A stretch of DNA of 64,000 nucleotides from Watersipora subatra (taxonomy: Eukaryota; Bryozoa; Gymnolaemata; Cheilostomatida; Watersiporidae): NCBI RefSeq assembly GCF_963576615.1, contig NC_088710.1, positions 3,824,001-3,888,000 on the forward strand. Direction: 5' to 3'. Below, piece after piece: positions 1-13,016 of the stretch. The translations under genes were made by a program, and so were the position numbers. How positions within the stretch are numbered: the first letter of the stretch is position 1; each line of letters begins with the position of its first letter. A model generated the notes under the pieces. That model saw only the letters and a program-made list of their open reading frames with translations, ran no database searches and had not been told where the DNA came from.

Positions 1-290
1 ATTCATAGCTGGCAACTGTGTTTAACCTTGCTAGACTGTCTTATGCTTATAGCTAGCCTTCCAAATAGTCTTAGTTTGTGTTAATGATTTCAATAGAGCG
101 AGTTCAAGAGTTGGTATGGCTGGCTAATGCTGGAGCTTTAGGGCTGTAGAGATTTATCCTAATTAGAAATGCAGCTTGCAGTGTTGTTACCTCTATTAGT
201 TAACTCTATGTGTACATTTAATTTTCATGGCTTAATCAATTAACTGCATTTTGTGTGAAACTGTCTGTGGATTAGTTTTCCTACTATCAG

Positions 291-380
291 GTATTCAGGA
301 GAGAACAACTCTTGTCAAGTACGATCAATATATGGACAAATTTTTGGCATTGAGAAAACTTGTTGCCATGTTTTTGAGAT
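291..380 (+). CDS. Possible further upstream exon of the CCDC162-like gene
   Basis: After a good acceptor (CTACTATCAG ending at 290) an open frame reads IQERTTLVKYDQYMDK and then FLALRKLVAMFL, lysine-rich and helical like the rest of the gene. It runs to a stop shortly after 395. No canonical donor gives the phase needed to join the exon at 727: GT sites at 362 and 370 give the wrong phase, while a weak GC donor at 381 would fit. The exon is plausible, but its 3' edge is unresolved, and another small exon may lie between 400 and 700. Confidence 0.4.
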
Positions 381-726
381 GCTACCAAATAAGCTCATGA
401 TGCTCATATTTAACTTTTACATATTATAATCATTTTTTCTTTTTAAACTGAATTTTTCATTTTATGGTTTGTAATCGAAATTTGAATTAAAAGACATTTT
501 CCTAATGTATGCCATGTAATAAGTTAGACTTTGGGCATGAATGATCTTTGAGCACAGATGAAAGGGCAGTAAGCAAGTTTTGAAAACATTTCTCAAAGGC
601 ATTTTTATCTTTACCAAAATTCAATACAAAGCTTTTGGGTAATATGTAATCTTATGCCTGGTTGAGGAAAAAGTTTACTTGCTTATACTGGCAAGATCAG
701 TAGCACCTGTTTCCCCATGCTTACAG

Positions 727-3700
727 GTACTCAGAAAACAAAACCATCATCCATCTCACGCACTCGGCAGCCAATAGAAGCCTATCAGCTCCTAAAGCAC
801 TTTTTGCTGCTCTGGAAATGCACAGAAGTTTTTAAACAAGACTGGAGTCTGCGGCGGCTCCAGGTTGAGAAGGTTGACACCCCTGCCTTGTATAGGCTCA
901 TGAGGTTTGTATTACAGTTGAGAAGGTTGACACCCCTGCCTTGTACAGGCTCATGAGGTTTGTATTACAGTTGAGAAGGTTGACACCCCTGCCTTGTACA
1001 GGCTCATGAGGTTTGTATTACAGTAGAGAAGGTTGACACCCCTGCCTTGTACAGGCTCATGAGGTTTGTATTACAGTAGAGAAGGTTGACACCGCTGCCT
1101 TGTACAGGCTCATGAGGTTTGTATTACAGTTGAGAAGGTTGACACCCCTGCCTTGTACAGGCTCATGAGGTTCGTATTACAGCTCAGCATCTTCAAGGCT
1201 GTTGAAGTTTTTTAATATTTTGTAATATTCACTTTTCCTTTTTTACTCTGTGGCTGCTTCAGCCTCAAGTAAACTATGTCTCTCTAAAAGTTTCTTGGAA
1301 TACATTTACGTTGTCATTTATAGGTAGTCAGAAATCCTAGTAAATGTGCTCTGAAGTTTCTATACCCTGTACTCTATTTTACCAACTTTATTGCTGAGGC
1401 CATCTGAAACATTCAATGTGGTTAATATTGCAAGTAACTGACAGCCCAAGTTTGATTATATGGAATAAATGTTATTCTTTCGAGGATATTTTTAGAATGC
1501 CATAGACATGTGGAGTAATCTGATAAAAAACACCATACATGTCTATTCAAATTGCTGTTTGATTGTAGCAAAGAATACAAAGAACAAAAATTGTTTCCAG
1601 TTTTGCAAAGCCTAGCTAGACGAACAGGAAATTCTGATATGTATGAAGGGATAACTCATGACACAGAGCCTCTCATCATGCCCCCTAATGTATGTCTGCT
1701 CAGCAACCTGTAGTATCAGTTTAGTTATATTTTTAATAAATATCATAATATAAATTATGAATCATTTTATACATCATTCATTAAAAAGAATTATTTGATG
1801 GAACTAAGGCTATCATTTGACCATGACTTATGGACATTAATATTATTACAATCACAAGCTGTAGCCACTCAACTTGTTTTAACTAGTCAACCAAATAGAT
1901 CTTGCTCTATTATTCGACATACAGCATCAATAGAAGAACATCAATAGAAGAACATCAATATGATCTCCTTGACAGCAAAGCCTATCTACATAACAAGTGG
2001 TTTTGAACTAGGTGCAGTTTCACATGTCAAGGAACTCTGTTCTGTTTTATATTATCAAGATTATTGAGAGCTTGGCAGCAAATCTGTCAGCTGACTTTCT
2101 TATGTTGCTGATATCTTTATTATGTCAACAATCTCCTAGAATATTTCTTCTGCTAAGGGACTAACTTCTACGAACTAATTGTCAAACTTTGCTCAAAACT
2201 ACAGTTGGTTAAGCTGCTAGCACATCTCATAGAGATATTTATGTGACTGACAATGTTGAATCAGCATAACTTGCCATAGATATCAGCCATTCTCCTATTC
2301 TGACCTGCTTGCAGGTGTCAGAAATAGAGGTGAAAGCGGCTCAACTCTTGAAGCTTATTGAAAGCCTCGAAGAGCACATGATTCAGGAAACTATGAAAAA
2401 GTTGACTAAAGATTTGAATCTAGCATTTGCTGAGAGAGGACGGGAGGAGACCGCCCTACCTACTGATCTCTGGAAGCGACCAGTAAGCATAACTCATTTG
2501 CTATAAAGTCATAGAGTTGCATCATTTAAATAAATATTAGTATATTTTACTTCTGTTTTTTAACCCCAGTGTTACTAGTCAACCAGTGTTACTAGTCAAC
2601 CGGTGTTACTAGTCAACCGGTGTTACTAGTCAACCGGTGTTACTAGTCAACCGGTGTTACTAGTCAACCGGTGTTACTAGTCAACCGGTGTTACTAGTCA
2701 ACCGGTGTTACTAGTCAACCGGTGTTACTAGTCAACCGGTGTTACTAGTCAACCGGTGTTACTAGTCAACCAGTGTTACTAGTCAACCAGTGTTACTAGT
2801 CAACCAGTGTTACTAGTCAACCAGTGTTACTAGTCAACCAGTGTTACTAGTCAACCAGTGTTACTAGTCAACCAGTGTTACTAGTCAACCAGTCTTACTA
2901 GTCAACCAGTGTTACTAGTCAACCAGTGTTACTAGTCAACCAGTCTTACTAGTCAACCAGTGTTACTAGTCAACCAGTGTTACTAGTCAACCAGTGTTAC
3001 TAGTCAACCATTGTTACTAGTCAACCAGTCTTACTAGTCAACCGCCTTTAAATATTTCTAAATAATTGTGCGGCTCATCATTATCCGATCTCTCACTAGA
3101 CTCTCAGGCTACTACTATATATATAATAGATATGCCTCTATACATCGTTTGTTCTCTGAAGTACGGCAAGAAAGAAAACAATATTTTTAAGGTAACTCTG
3201 ATATTCTCGTCATTCGGATTGAATTTGAGAATTTTCACCGACTGGACACTTTACATTATATGGAATTTCTTATGTAATATGAAGCAAGAATTTTACATAA
3301 TTCTTTATGTTGACTAGAATTTAATACGAATTAGTAGAATTTACGTAAAGGCATATCTACTGTACTCTACTTGTTTTATAACTTCAGTATCAGTCAGTAT
3401 AAATTGTGTAATAGTTGTCAGCGCTGCCACTGCAAGTATTGATCTTGGATAACGCAAATAATTTTTCAGAGCTGGAAGGAAAATTTCACCATAGCACGTC
3501 CAGAAATAGCCGAGAATTTTGCTGCTGAAATTTGGAAGGACGCGACAGAGACCGAGGAGTCTATAACCATTTCGAAACAGAGCTGGGAGACCGCGATAAA
3601 GGGTCTCACCTCTGATATTCTTGCCAGAGAGAAGTTTGACTACGAGAGGTAAGAAGTGACCTTTCAATATACATGTACATTACCAGCTCTTCATTTTCAT

Positions 3701-6700
3701 ATTTACAGAGTTAACTTCGTGCCTTTTTATTTTATTAGGTTGACTTGCATCAAGTTGGTCATGATATATCGGCAGCTCTGTGTGTATGTTTGTAAAACTG
3801 AGTGAACTTGAGATGAACACTTTTTAGTAATACTACCTACTTGTTCAGCAATATTCAAGAGCAGCTTTGGCCTAGGGGTGTAGAGCCCCTGATCCGGATA
3901 AAATAGGTTGAAGTTTTATTCTCCGCAAAGTCCACTAGTAGTGACAGCAATGACATCTTACCTTAAATCACTGCCTGCAACTTGACATGTCTCCAGATGC
4001 AGGTTTCCTTGCCACTTGACTCAGGCATGTCTGGCCAAGATTACAGAAACACTGGGTGCTCTTAAAAGTACAAACAGCCTCTATGTGCAGCAAGCAAAGA
4101 GGAGATCATACTCGATCTTCGAGGAGTTGTCTGCACACGCACAATAATGATAAGAATTGAGCTTCAAATATCCAATCATGGATTGACTTTCAGTTAACAA
4201 GTTATACTTGTTCTGATTATTATTTTAAAATGCTGTTTCTACTCTTATGACTGCGTGACATCAGAGTTGTACTATCTATGGCTTTATTAGCTGACTATCT
4301 GTCTGTAGTACATAACAGAGTCATCCGTCTGTTGTAATAGAAGGTATTCACTGATAAAATGAAGTGCTGTTTGACTAAAATTCACTAGCATTTAGAGCAA
4401 ATGTTCTCTGACAAAGAAAATATGGTTAATTTGAGGTTGAAGAATGTTAAAAAATAGCCAAAAATTAATGTAATTATTTAATTTACTCAATTAAAGAACA
4501 ATGTCATTTTTAGCGACTTTCAGTTTGTCTCTTTCAACCATCTTCACAATACTTCTACTGCTCAACTTTTCATCGTACCAACATTTTAAGTAAACATATT
4601 TTGTTTCTTAGGCTCTACCTGTGTGATACATAACTAATAGATTAAACAGCTCTAGTAAATTATGCTTCACAAAATGGGCATGTTGTGCTGTTACATTTTA
4701 TTTAAAGACCGGTTTTTGAGCCATTTTTTCTCACATGACTTGAAAGAGAAGATAACTCTTTAGAGCCACGCAGATTAGGTAGATGTTGTTGGCAGAGAGA
4801 GAATAGCCCTAATTATGTATGTAATTATTATTTATAGTTACACAAGTTACTATGAGGCTCTGCTCAAGGTCAACACTCAACTCTTATACACTAAAGAACA
4901 GGAAATTAAGTATGTAAAGGATCAGCTACAGCGCATCGAAAACAACATCGATGTAGAGGTTCAGTGTCGCTTAGCTGACAGAAACCATGAGCTCATTATG
5001 GGTATGTCTTTTATTCTCCCTTCATAGAGTTATCAAATCAGTAAGATCTTGGACTATTAGAGTTTTTCAAACAACTTTTCAGTTAGATGAACTCTTTCCA
5101 TTTTTTAACAAACCCAGACTTAAGATCGTAGTCATATCCACAGCTATCACCTCTATTGAAGGCCATTACAAATGCTTTGAGGTGTTGATAACTGTTTGCA
5201 GAGGTGACAGCTTTGCGAGCTCAACTCACTGAGATGAGAAATAACGCTTTGGTGCAAGAGACAGTAATAAGAGAAAGGCAAAGAGATGAGTATAATGAAC
5301 TTGTACAGAATCTGTATCAGGCCTGCTTCTCCCTGAGGCAGAAACTTGATGAGCACAGGTGAGCACTCTCGAGGCATTCCTTTAGATCAGTGGCTCTGAA
5401 TCTTGCTGAACCTCCCTAGTTTCATAGGAGCCTATGTACTTTCTCCAAACCCTTCTTTATTGAAAAATAAAATACGACCTTTCCACATTCAAAACAATGA
5501 TGCAGTATATCATTTACTAGTGCACAAAATGAACTGTGCATTACCATCTCTGCGTTCAAAGAAAAAAACTGGTACAATGCATAGAATCACAGCAAATTAC
5601 ATATATTTTCCTAAAGACAACATGACCTTCCTAATCAGTGTGACATCCGCTGCTACTTGTCCTCACCTCTGAGACTTACTAACTCAGCTCACTGGGTTCG
5701 ATCAAACCCAGGTTAAGAATCACAGCATTAGATGTTTCCTTAGTTGGGCATGGATTTTAGATAACTGGCAGTATGGAATGTTTATATGCATTTACACAAG
5801 AAGTGATAATTTGAACATTTTCATGAGCGATTTTCTGTAGATAGCTTACAGTGATTTCTGAGAGACTGTGAAAAATGAAAACAAAAACGTAACATCACCA
5901 AAATTTTTACCTTATTATCTAAGACCATCTGCAGTTGATGAATCATGAACCGGCTTACATTTACGTAAAAAATATAGCTTAAGTTTTTAATTTTTGGTTC
6001 ACCGAGTTGCTTGGCTTGCAAACAATTTTCTGGTTCTACAACAAACTGGTTTGTTTTTTCACTTTTCTAACAATGAGAATATTGCAGCTGCAATATCATG
6101 CAGCTGAAATAGTTTTTTTTAAAACATTCACCTATGCTAAGTTGAGAAATAACAAGCTAATTTGGCTGTTTCACCCTAAAAGGCTCATAGCTTGCCTTTT
6201 TGGTATTGTACTGGGAAGGTTAAGTAGCGAGGGACCGATGTACATTCTCACAGTTTAAACAAAGTGTAATAAAACGCAGAAAAACTTGTTTATAGTTTGA
6301 AACACAGTCTGCCAGTTTCTGTTTTATTTGTATATTAACCGCTTAGATTATTTCTTTTATTAAGATCCTCTATGAAATGAAAAATCTTTTTTGGCAGAAT
6401 AAGTCTAGAAATGTGGACAACTGTGGACATGGTATAGTTCATAGAACATGGTTTAGTGTTCTAAGACAAGTAGATACTCAACACATACGTTGTGTAGCAA
6501 CTACATCTAAAGATCGACAAAATACTTTTACAAAAGGAATTTTATTGCTCTCGAAGACAATAAGCTCTATCAGCGCTACTTAAGCACATTTTTGGTTGCA
6601 GAGAAGAAATCTATGAAGACGTCTGCAAGAAGGTGAGTGAGACTCTGATAGAGACTGACCAGAACATAGCGAACAAACTCTTCAAGGATAAGGACAAAGA

Positions 6701-9700
6701 ATCTAAAGAGCAGAAGCGAGCAAGTGGGTGGTTTACTAGTAATACTCTGCTAGTTGTGGTCTACTAGTTGTAGCCTACTAGTTGTAGTCTACTAAATGTA
6801 GTCTACTAGCTGTAGTCTACTAGTTGCAGTCTACTAGTTGTAGTCTACTAGTTGTAGTCTACTAGTTGTAGTCTACTAGTTGTAGTCTACTAGTCGTAGT
6901 CTACTAGTCGTAGTCTACTAGTCGTAGTCTACTAGTCGTAGTCTACTAGTCGTAGTCTACTAGTCGTAGTCTACTAGTTGTAGTGTACTAGTTGTAGTCT
7001 ACTAGTTGTAGTCTACTAGTTGTAGCCTACTAGTCGTAGTCTACTAGTTGCAGTCTACTAGTTGTAGTCTACTAGTTGTAGTCTACTAGTTGTAGTCTAC
7101 TAGTTGTAGTCTACTAGTCGTAGTCTACTAGTCGTAGTCTACTAGTTGTAGTGTACTAGTTGTAGTCTACTAGTTGTAGTCTACTAGTTGTAGCCTACTA
7201 GTTGTAGCCTACTAGTTGTAGTCTACTAAATGTAGTCTACTAGTCGTAGTCTACTAGTTGCAGTCTACTAGTTGTAGTCTACTAGTTGTAGTCTACTAGT
7301 TGTAGTCTACTAGTTGTAGTTTACTAGTTGTAGTCTGCTAGTTGTAGTCTACTAGTTGTAGTCTACTAGTCGTAGTCTGCTAGTTGTAGTTTACTAGTTG
7401 TAGTCTACTAGTTGTAGTCTGCTAGTTGTAGTCTACTAGTTGCAGTCTACTAGTTGTAGTCTACTAGTTGTAGTCTACTAGTTGTAGTCTGCTAGTTGTA
7501 GTCTACTAGTTGTAGTCTACTAGTCGTAGTCTGCTAGTTGTAGTTTACTAGTTGTAGTCTACTAGTTGTAGTCTGCTAGTTGTAGTCTACTAGTTGCAGT
7601 CTACTAGTTGTAGTCTACTAGTTGTAGTCTACTAGTTGTAGTCTACTAGTTGTAGTCTACTAGTTGTAGTCTACTAGTTGTAGTCTACTAGTTGTAGTCT
7701 GCTAGTTGTAGTTTACTAGTTGTAGTCTGCTAGTTGTAGTCTACTAGTTGTAGTTTACTAGTTGTAGTCTACTAGTTGTAGTCTACTAGTTGTAGTCTAC
7801 TAGTTGTAGTCTACTAGTTGTAGTCTACTAGTTGTAGTCTACTAGTTGTAGTCTACTAGTTGTAGTCTACTAGTTGTAGTCTGCTAGTTGTAGTTTACTA
7901 GTTGTGGTCTACTAGTTGTAGCCTACTAGTTGTAGTCTACTAAATGTATTCTACTAGTTGTAGTCTACTAGTTGCAGTCTACTAGTTGTAGTCTACTAGT
8001 TGTAGTCTACTAGTTGTAGTCTGCTAGTTGTAGTTTACTAGTTGTAGTCTACTAGTTGTAGCCTACTAGTTGTAGTCTACTAGTTGTAGTCTACTAGTTG
8101 TAGTCTACTAGTTGTAGTCTACTAGTTGTAGTCTGCTAGTTGTAGTCTACTAGTTGTAGTCTACTAGTTGTAGTCTGCTAGTTGTAGTTTACTAGTTGTG
8201 GTCTACTAGTTGTAGCCTACTAGTTGTAGCCTACTAGTTGTAGTCTACTAGTTGTAGTCTACTAGTTGCAGTCTACTAGTTGTAGTCTACTAGTTGTAGT
8301 CTACTAGTTGTAGTCTACTAGTTGTAGTTTACTAGTTGTAGTCTACTAGTTGTAGTTTACTAGTTGTAGTCTACTAAATGTAGTCTACTAGTTGTAGTCT
8401 ACTAGTTGCAGTCTACTAGTTGTAGTCTACTAGTTGTAGTCTACTAGTTGTAGTCTGCTAGTTGTAGTTTACTAGTTGTAGTCTACTAGTTGCAGTCTAC
8501 TAGTTGTAGTCTGCTAGTTGTAGTTTACTAGTTGTAGTCTGCTAGTTGTAATCTACTAGTCTAGCTTCATGTCAGTTCTAAGTCAAATCTATTTGTTTAG
8601 CGAGGGCACTGGTTAATTTATTATCAGTTGTAAAAGGCCTTTCTTTGCTTTCATTTGAATTTAATATTCTAGAATACATTTCTAAAACTTCTTAAAGCGG
8701 TCTTTTCAAATGCTCTGTCAACCTTGGCAGATATTATATTTGTTTAACATGCAACAAATCTAGACCTTCAAGCGCAGCATACAATTATTTTAATTTAACT
8801 GAATTTTCTGAAATTCTATGGATCACTAATTATATCAAGCACGCTGGTTGAACTGGTACATGAGGAAATTTTAAATCAATGTGTTCAGATGTTATAGTAT
8901 TTCCTTGAACTGCTAACATAAACATGTTCTATGAATCTTTTACTACCTAATAAAGTCTAAAATGACTAGTTACGTAGCATATTTCAACCAGAAAGGTAGA
9001 TCATTTAGTGAATGGTTTTAAAACAACTCTTAACTTGCAGTCTTGGCAAATAAATGTTGATCATATAGACATATTTGTGGTAATAATTTTGACAGACGAA
9101 GAAGAACTGAAGCTGAGAATCAAAAAAGAGCAGCTGACATCTGACTTACGGACAGAAACCTTTGAATTGAGGAAAACTATTTATCGAATGAAGTCTATGA
9201 GCACATGGAAACTCAATCATGTACAATCCTACCTCAGAACCAAGGTAAACACCCCAGTGCCCTCATATCAATGACTACTAAAATATTGAGCACTAACGAT
9301 TAGCATAACGTATCATATTACAATATGTTATTGATAGTTTCCACGATTGATTTGTGGAAATCAATTGTGGAAACTATCACTGTATCATCTGTTGTATTTC
9401 TCAACAATCAACACATATCCATGTTTTAGGAAATTATTGTAACAGAAACTAACAAAATTACTCAGTAAGAAACGAAATTATTGTAATCGACTAACAATAA
9501 GGTATTCTAGTACAACTAACTTGGAGTCCAGACTTCCTTGGAGCTTAATGGTTTGCCTTTGACATCTTTTTTTGATGTCCAGATTAAGCTGACTTTTGTT
9601 TGCCCTGGCTAATAGCACAAGTCGCTGACTAGCAAGTTTTTGTGTAAAACTGTCTCTAGTTTTTATTTGCTTTTTGTGATGAAAACAGCTGAGTAAATGT

Positions 9701-12027
9701 TCATCTAATATTTACTTTGACAAAATATTTTCTTTTCGGCAAGAGTATATTCATTATGAGTTTAAAGAACAGCTTAGGTTGTGATTTTAATCTTTGTCTG
9801 ATTCTAGCTGCATGAGAAGGAGGAGACGAGTGAAAACAACAGGAAACAAAGTGTTAAGATGCAGATGCTTGCTGAGCAAGAAATCGTGCTTCTTCGGCAG
9901 CAGATACTGGCGCTGCGGAGGGCTCTAGGAGACAGCGAGAAAGAGGCTGGAGAGATGAGGAAAAAACTGGATAAGGAGGTATTTTCACTATAGACATAGT
10001 TTTCAAATTTATCAAGGGGATAGTTTAAGAATTTGTGGGGATTTTGAAAAAAGAGGTTATGTATGGTTCTATTTGTATAAAGAACCTGCCTGGAGGTACT
10101 GTAAATAGTAATGTAGAATCAGTGAAACCTTACGTTTCCTCATCAACTCATAATTGTTTTGTTAGATGAAGACCAGAAAGGAGAAACTGTATGCTGCTAT
10201 GCAACAAGCTGCCAACCAGAGACAGCTGGAGCTCGCCAAAGCTGCCAACGTTGAAAAACTGGTATGAGAGAGCATCAGATGTAGACAGCTTATATCTTTT
10301 GCATCCTGACTTTGTTTTTTATTTTCATCTTGACGAAGCTGCTTTTACTTGTTTATATTTCATGTTAACCTACATAATTTAGTTTCAGCATTTTGTATTT
10401 TCAAATGTTATATACCGTATATAATTCCTTTTTGCACAATAGTTGATATCTAAACTTCTGTGTCATAGTTGGAAGAGCTTGAAGAGAAGGAGCTACAAAT
10501 GCAGAGGTTGGCTTATGAACAAGAAAAGGACCAGAGGCTACACCAGCTCACCCAGGAGAAGACTAAGAAGGATGTCAACCTGATTAAAAAGCAGCTAAAT
10601 CATGAAAGGTTTGTGACCTCGACCTTAAATGCGGTAAAAAAAACACTGATCAACTGTACTTTTAGTTGTCTTGTTTTCCATTCGAACGGTATTTATTTAG
10701 TAAAACATACTGGTGGGTGAATAGTGACACTATTTCTGATTATAGACATTTAGTTGTAACTTGCGTTTGTAGGAACCTACTCTGTTTGTAGGAACCCACT
10801 CTATGTTTGTAGGAACCTACTCCCATTTCATTTACTCTGTTCATATTTTGCCAAAATCTATGCTCGTGATTTTTAGAAACTTGAAGCTGGGAGCTTTTCA
10901 TCGTGTTGATGAGCTACAGGCAAAGGTCTATGATCAAAGTGGCTACGATCCCCATGGAGTAAGAGCACACACTGTTATGGGAATGATAACTCCAGGAGCG
11001 CCACCATCTTGTGAGTTTCTACTCATTGATCAATAAAGCATTTCAAAACATTTAGCATTTAGATGTTTTTTACACTTTTGTTTTATGACTTTACATTTTT
11101 ATGTTTGGAGTTGTCTTGTTTCTGCATTGAGTTATACTCACTTTAGTTGGTTGTTTCATGAATGCCTTTGTATAAATTTAGTTCATAGACATCGATTTGA
11201 ATTTCTTTTTGTAGCCATGCCTAGCCGAGCTGTGTCTGTGAGAGCACTATCTGCTGCTCCTTGCAGAACCAGGACATACTCGCAGGCTACTGAAGCAAGT
11301 AACAACTCCGCACTACAAAGGCCTAAATCTGTGAGTAGCCCTGTAATCATACTTATTAGTCAAGATAGCCTTATTCTTCTATCAAAATTTTCAACCATCT
11401 ACCCAAATTTCATAAAATTGAGCTGCGTGCGCCATACAAAGTACGATGGTCTTGTTATCTTGTTGTCTTGTTATCTTTGTCTTGGTTCTTGTTATACAAG
11501 AAATACCTCTTTACTTATAATTTTCACTCAATTCCTCATGTTTTGGCAATATTTAATTGATTCAAAATATTTATCTAACCAGCTTCTGTTTAGTTGTGAA
11601 GTTTTGCTGTGACCAGTGTTGCCCTTAGAAAACCATCAAGAAATATGTGCCACTGGCCACATCTGCTCTCAGCTGTAAAGCTGGACCAACGATTATATCA
11701 TTGTATTCTTAGTTGAAGAAATCAAGCTCGATGTACGGTGTTCACACACAACTGCTGTTCTCAGTGACATTTTAATTTTATCCTGATATGAAATCACTAA
11801 TTTGTTTTTGAGCTATCACGTGGGAACAACTCCTACACAAATAGCCCTACCATAATTGCAGCTAGTAGCACTAAATACTCATGATGTTGCAGACAAATGG
11901 AAGACTTGCTCGGCACAAAATTGCTGAGCAGCTCCTAAATGATTTGGAACGAGGCAACGCGGAGACCTTTGAAACAGTTCAAAAGCTGCAGCCATCCAAA
12001 GGCGCAGCATTCATGACGACACCATAA
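727..12027 (+). CDS. CCDC162: CCDC162-like coiled-coil protein, 3' part (14 exons, 5' end outside window)
   Basis: Exons at 727-904, 1569-1689, 2315-2482, 3470-3648, 4838-5001, 5202-5358, 6602-6723, 9096-9244, 9808-9978, 10166-10261, 10469-10608, 10877-11010, 11215-11330 and 11893-12027 (stop TAA). Every junction is GT-AG and every splice phase matches the next exon, giving about 676 residues. The protein is charged, mostly helical coiled coil, with a Ser/Thr/Pro-rich tail from 11215 on. Landmarks that I recall from vertebrate CCDC162 (C6orf183) are EPLIMPPN followed by ESLEEHM, LPTDLWK, NHELIMEVTALRAQLT, and LGAFHRVDELQAKVYD near the end. The family has no established catalytic function; in human the locus is annotated as a transcribed pseudogene. 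Here the reading frame is intact across all 14 exons, so it looks functional. The identification rests on remembered sequence and gene structure, not on a search. AATAAA at 12231-12236 is the likely poly(A) signal. Confidence 0.78.
865..1182 (+). repeat. Minisatellite, 6 x 53 bp, made from an exon/intron junction
   Basis: Six copies of a 53-bp unit start at 865, 918, 971, 1024, 1077 and 1130. The first copy holds the last 40 bases of the CCDC162-like exon (ending GCTCATGAG at 904) plus the first 13 bases of its intron (gtttgtattacag). Each later copy therefore keeps a donor-like GAG/gtttgt and an acceptor-like tattacag. Copies differ by only one or two bases. Confidence 0.95.
2566..3043 (+). 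repeat. Minisatellite, about 28 x 17 bp, in CCDC162 intron
   Basis: Tandem copies of a 17-bp unit containing GTTACTAGTCAACC. An inner block of copies has CGGTG where the others have CAGTG, which shows block-wise homogenisation. It lies in the intron between the exons at 2315-2482 and 3470-3648. Confidence 0.95.
3868..3935 (+). repeat. Possible tRNA-derived SINE head
   Basis: TGGCCTAGGGG resembles a Pol III A box, and GGTTGAAGTTTTATTC about 45 bases later resembles a degenerate B box. What follows, to about 4130, is unassigned sequence that could be the SINE body. There is only one copy in the window, so this is tentative. Confidence 0.3.
5388..5725. mobile_element. hAT-type MITE (338 bp) in CCDC162 intron
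   Basis: It starts with CAGTGGCTCTGAATC and ends GGTTAAGAATCACAG, an imperfect inverted pair of the hAT style. It is flanked by 8-bp near-identical direct repeats, CTTTAGAT (5380-5387) and CATTAGAT (5726-5733), the target-site length typical of hAT. It has no transposase frame. Confidence 0.65.
5726..6601. other. Intron sequence, no further gene seen
   Basis: AT-rich intron between the exons at 5202-5358 and 6602-6723. The frames here have no recognisable domain and no consistent splice context. I see nothing else in it. Confidence 0.5.
6733..8570 (+). repeat. Large minisatellite, about 130 x 14 bp, directly after a splice donor
   Basis: Copies of a 14-bp unit CTACTAGTTGTAGT with scattered variants (TCGTAG, TGCTAG, TTTACTAG, CTAAATG). 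It begins about ten bases after the donor at 6724 and fills some 1.8 kb of the intron before the exon at 9096. Higher-order blocks recur, for example the string CTAAATGTAGTCTAC seen several times, pointing to duplication of multi-unit segments. Confidence 0.95.
8571..9095. other. Intron sequence after the 14-bp array
   Basis: AT-rich sequence leading to the acceptor at 9095 (TTTTGACAG). I see no gene or named repeat in it. Confidence 0.5.
9333..9378. repeat. 46-bp palindrome (foldback)
   Basis: GATAGTTTCCACGATTGATT is followed after a few bases by its near-perfect inverse, ending TGTGGAAACTATC. It would form a hairpin of about 20 bp with one or two mismatches, inside the CCDC162 intron. Confidence 0.8.
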
Positions 12028-12230
12028 CGATGATACAACAAGTGAACAGAGTCATAGACATACTGTAGCTAGTTTCTGTATTATTTTAATCCTGCCGCCT
12101 TAGAAATGATCTCAAAAACTGCAGTCAACTTTCATTTCTGCTCCATGTGATTTAGTTCAGGTATTCAAAGCTGGCCCTTAACATTTTTATTGGCTATTAT
12201 TTATTGTGTGGCTGCTTGGAAGTTTGAAGA

Positions 12231-12236
12231 AATAAA
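12231..12236 (+). promoter_or_regulatory. Poly(A) signal of CCDC162-like gene
   Basis: AATAAA lies 204 bases after the stop codon at 12025-12027. It is the first canonical signal downstream. Confidence 0.6.
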
Positions 12237-13016
12237 CTATTAGTACTTGATATAATCTTGCAAGTTCATTATATCTACAAATAATTCTTTGTAAGTCATT
12301 CTTTGTAATTACGACTCTGAAATGATGTAAAGGAAACTTGCTGGTCCCTTTTACTGCTCCACAAGAATCAAAACGACCGAGACTGACCGAAGAAAAGGCT
12401 ATAAGATAAATACATATTTGAACGATACATGTTAATACATGTGATTAAGGGTGTGGGCACGCAACAGAATAATATACAAGAGACTGCCGGCGATCTATGA
12501 CTTTTTTAGCTCATCTGGTTTCTTATCATGGTGTAACAACTGTACATCATTTCTCTTTTGGCTGGCTCCGCCTCCTTTACACTCGACTGGTCTTGCGTAC
12601 GTGACTAAGCTCTAGTACTGGTATACCGTATAAGTCATAATGGGGCCGGCTTAGCAAAGCCGAGTACAGCTGAGCTAACCGAGCCGTCTTTGCACGTAAC
12701 AGCTGGTCTGGCCTCGGCCGTGCCGACTTGGTCCCATTCATAGAATTATCTCCCCCTACAGTGATAACTACACGAGCGTTTTCGGTGCCAACAAGCAGCG
12801 TTTAGGCCACGCCCCTTTTTGTGCTAGTCAGTCGTAGTGATTGACTAGATCAATAACATCCGCCACGAGAAGGGTTAAACAAGGATCATGAATTTCCAGT
12901 TAAGATAGTAATTAATGCTCATATTAAAGAAATGATGATTTTAGTTTATATAACTAATATATATAACTTATATAACTCTAATATATGCTTATTATTTAAA
13001 ACAATTCAATACCTAC

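Noticed and set aside
2566-3043. CRISPR-like array
   Set aside because: Repeats are directly tandem with no unique spacers, in an animal-type genome; it is a minisatellite. The same holds for the other arrays.
3341-3667. Minus-strand frame of 108 codons
   Set aside because: It is the antisense of the CCDC162 exon at 3470-3648.
5403-5672. 89-codon plus-strand frame
   Set aside because: It lies within the hAT-type MITE at 5388-5725 and shows no transposase motif.
11085-11612. 175-codon plus-strand frame
   Set aside because: Only 11215-11330 is exon; the rest is readthrough into introns on both sides.
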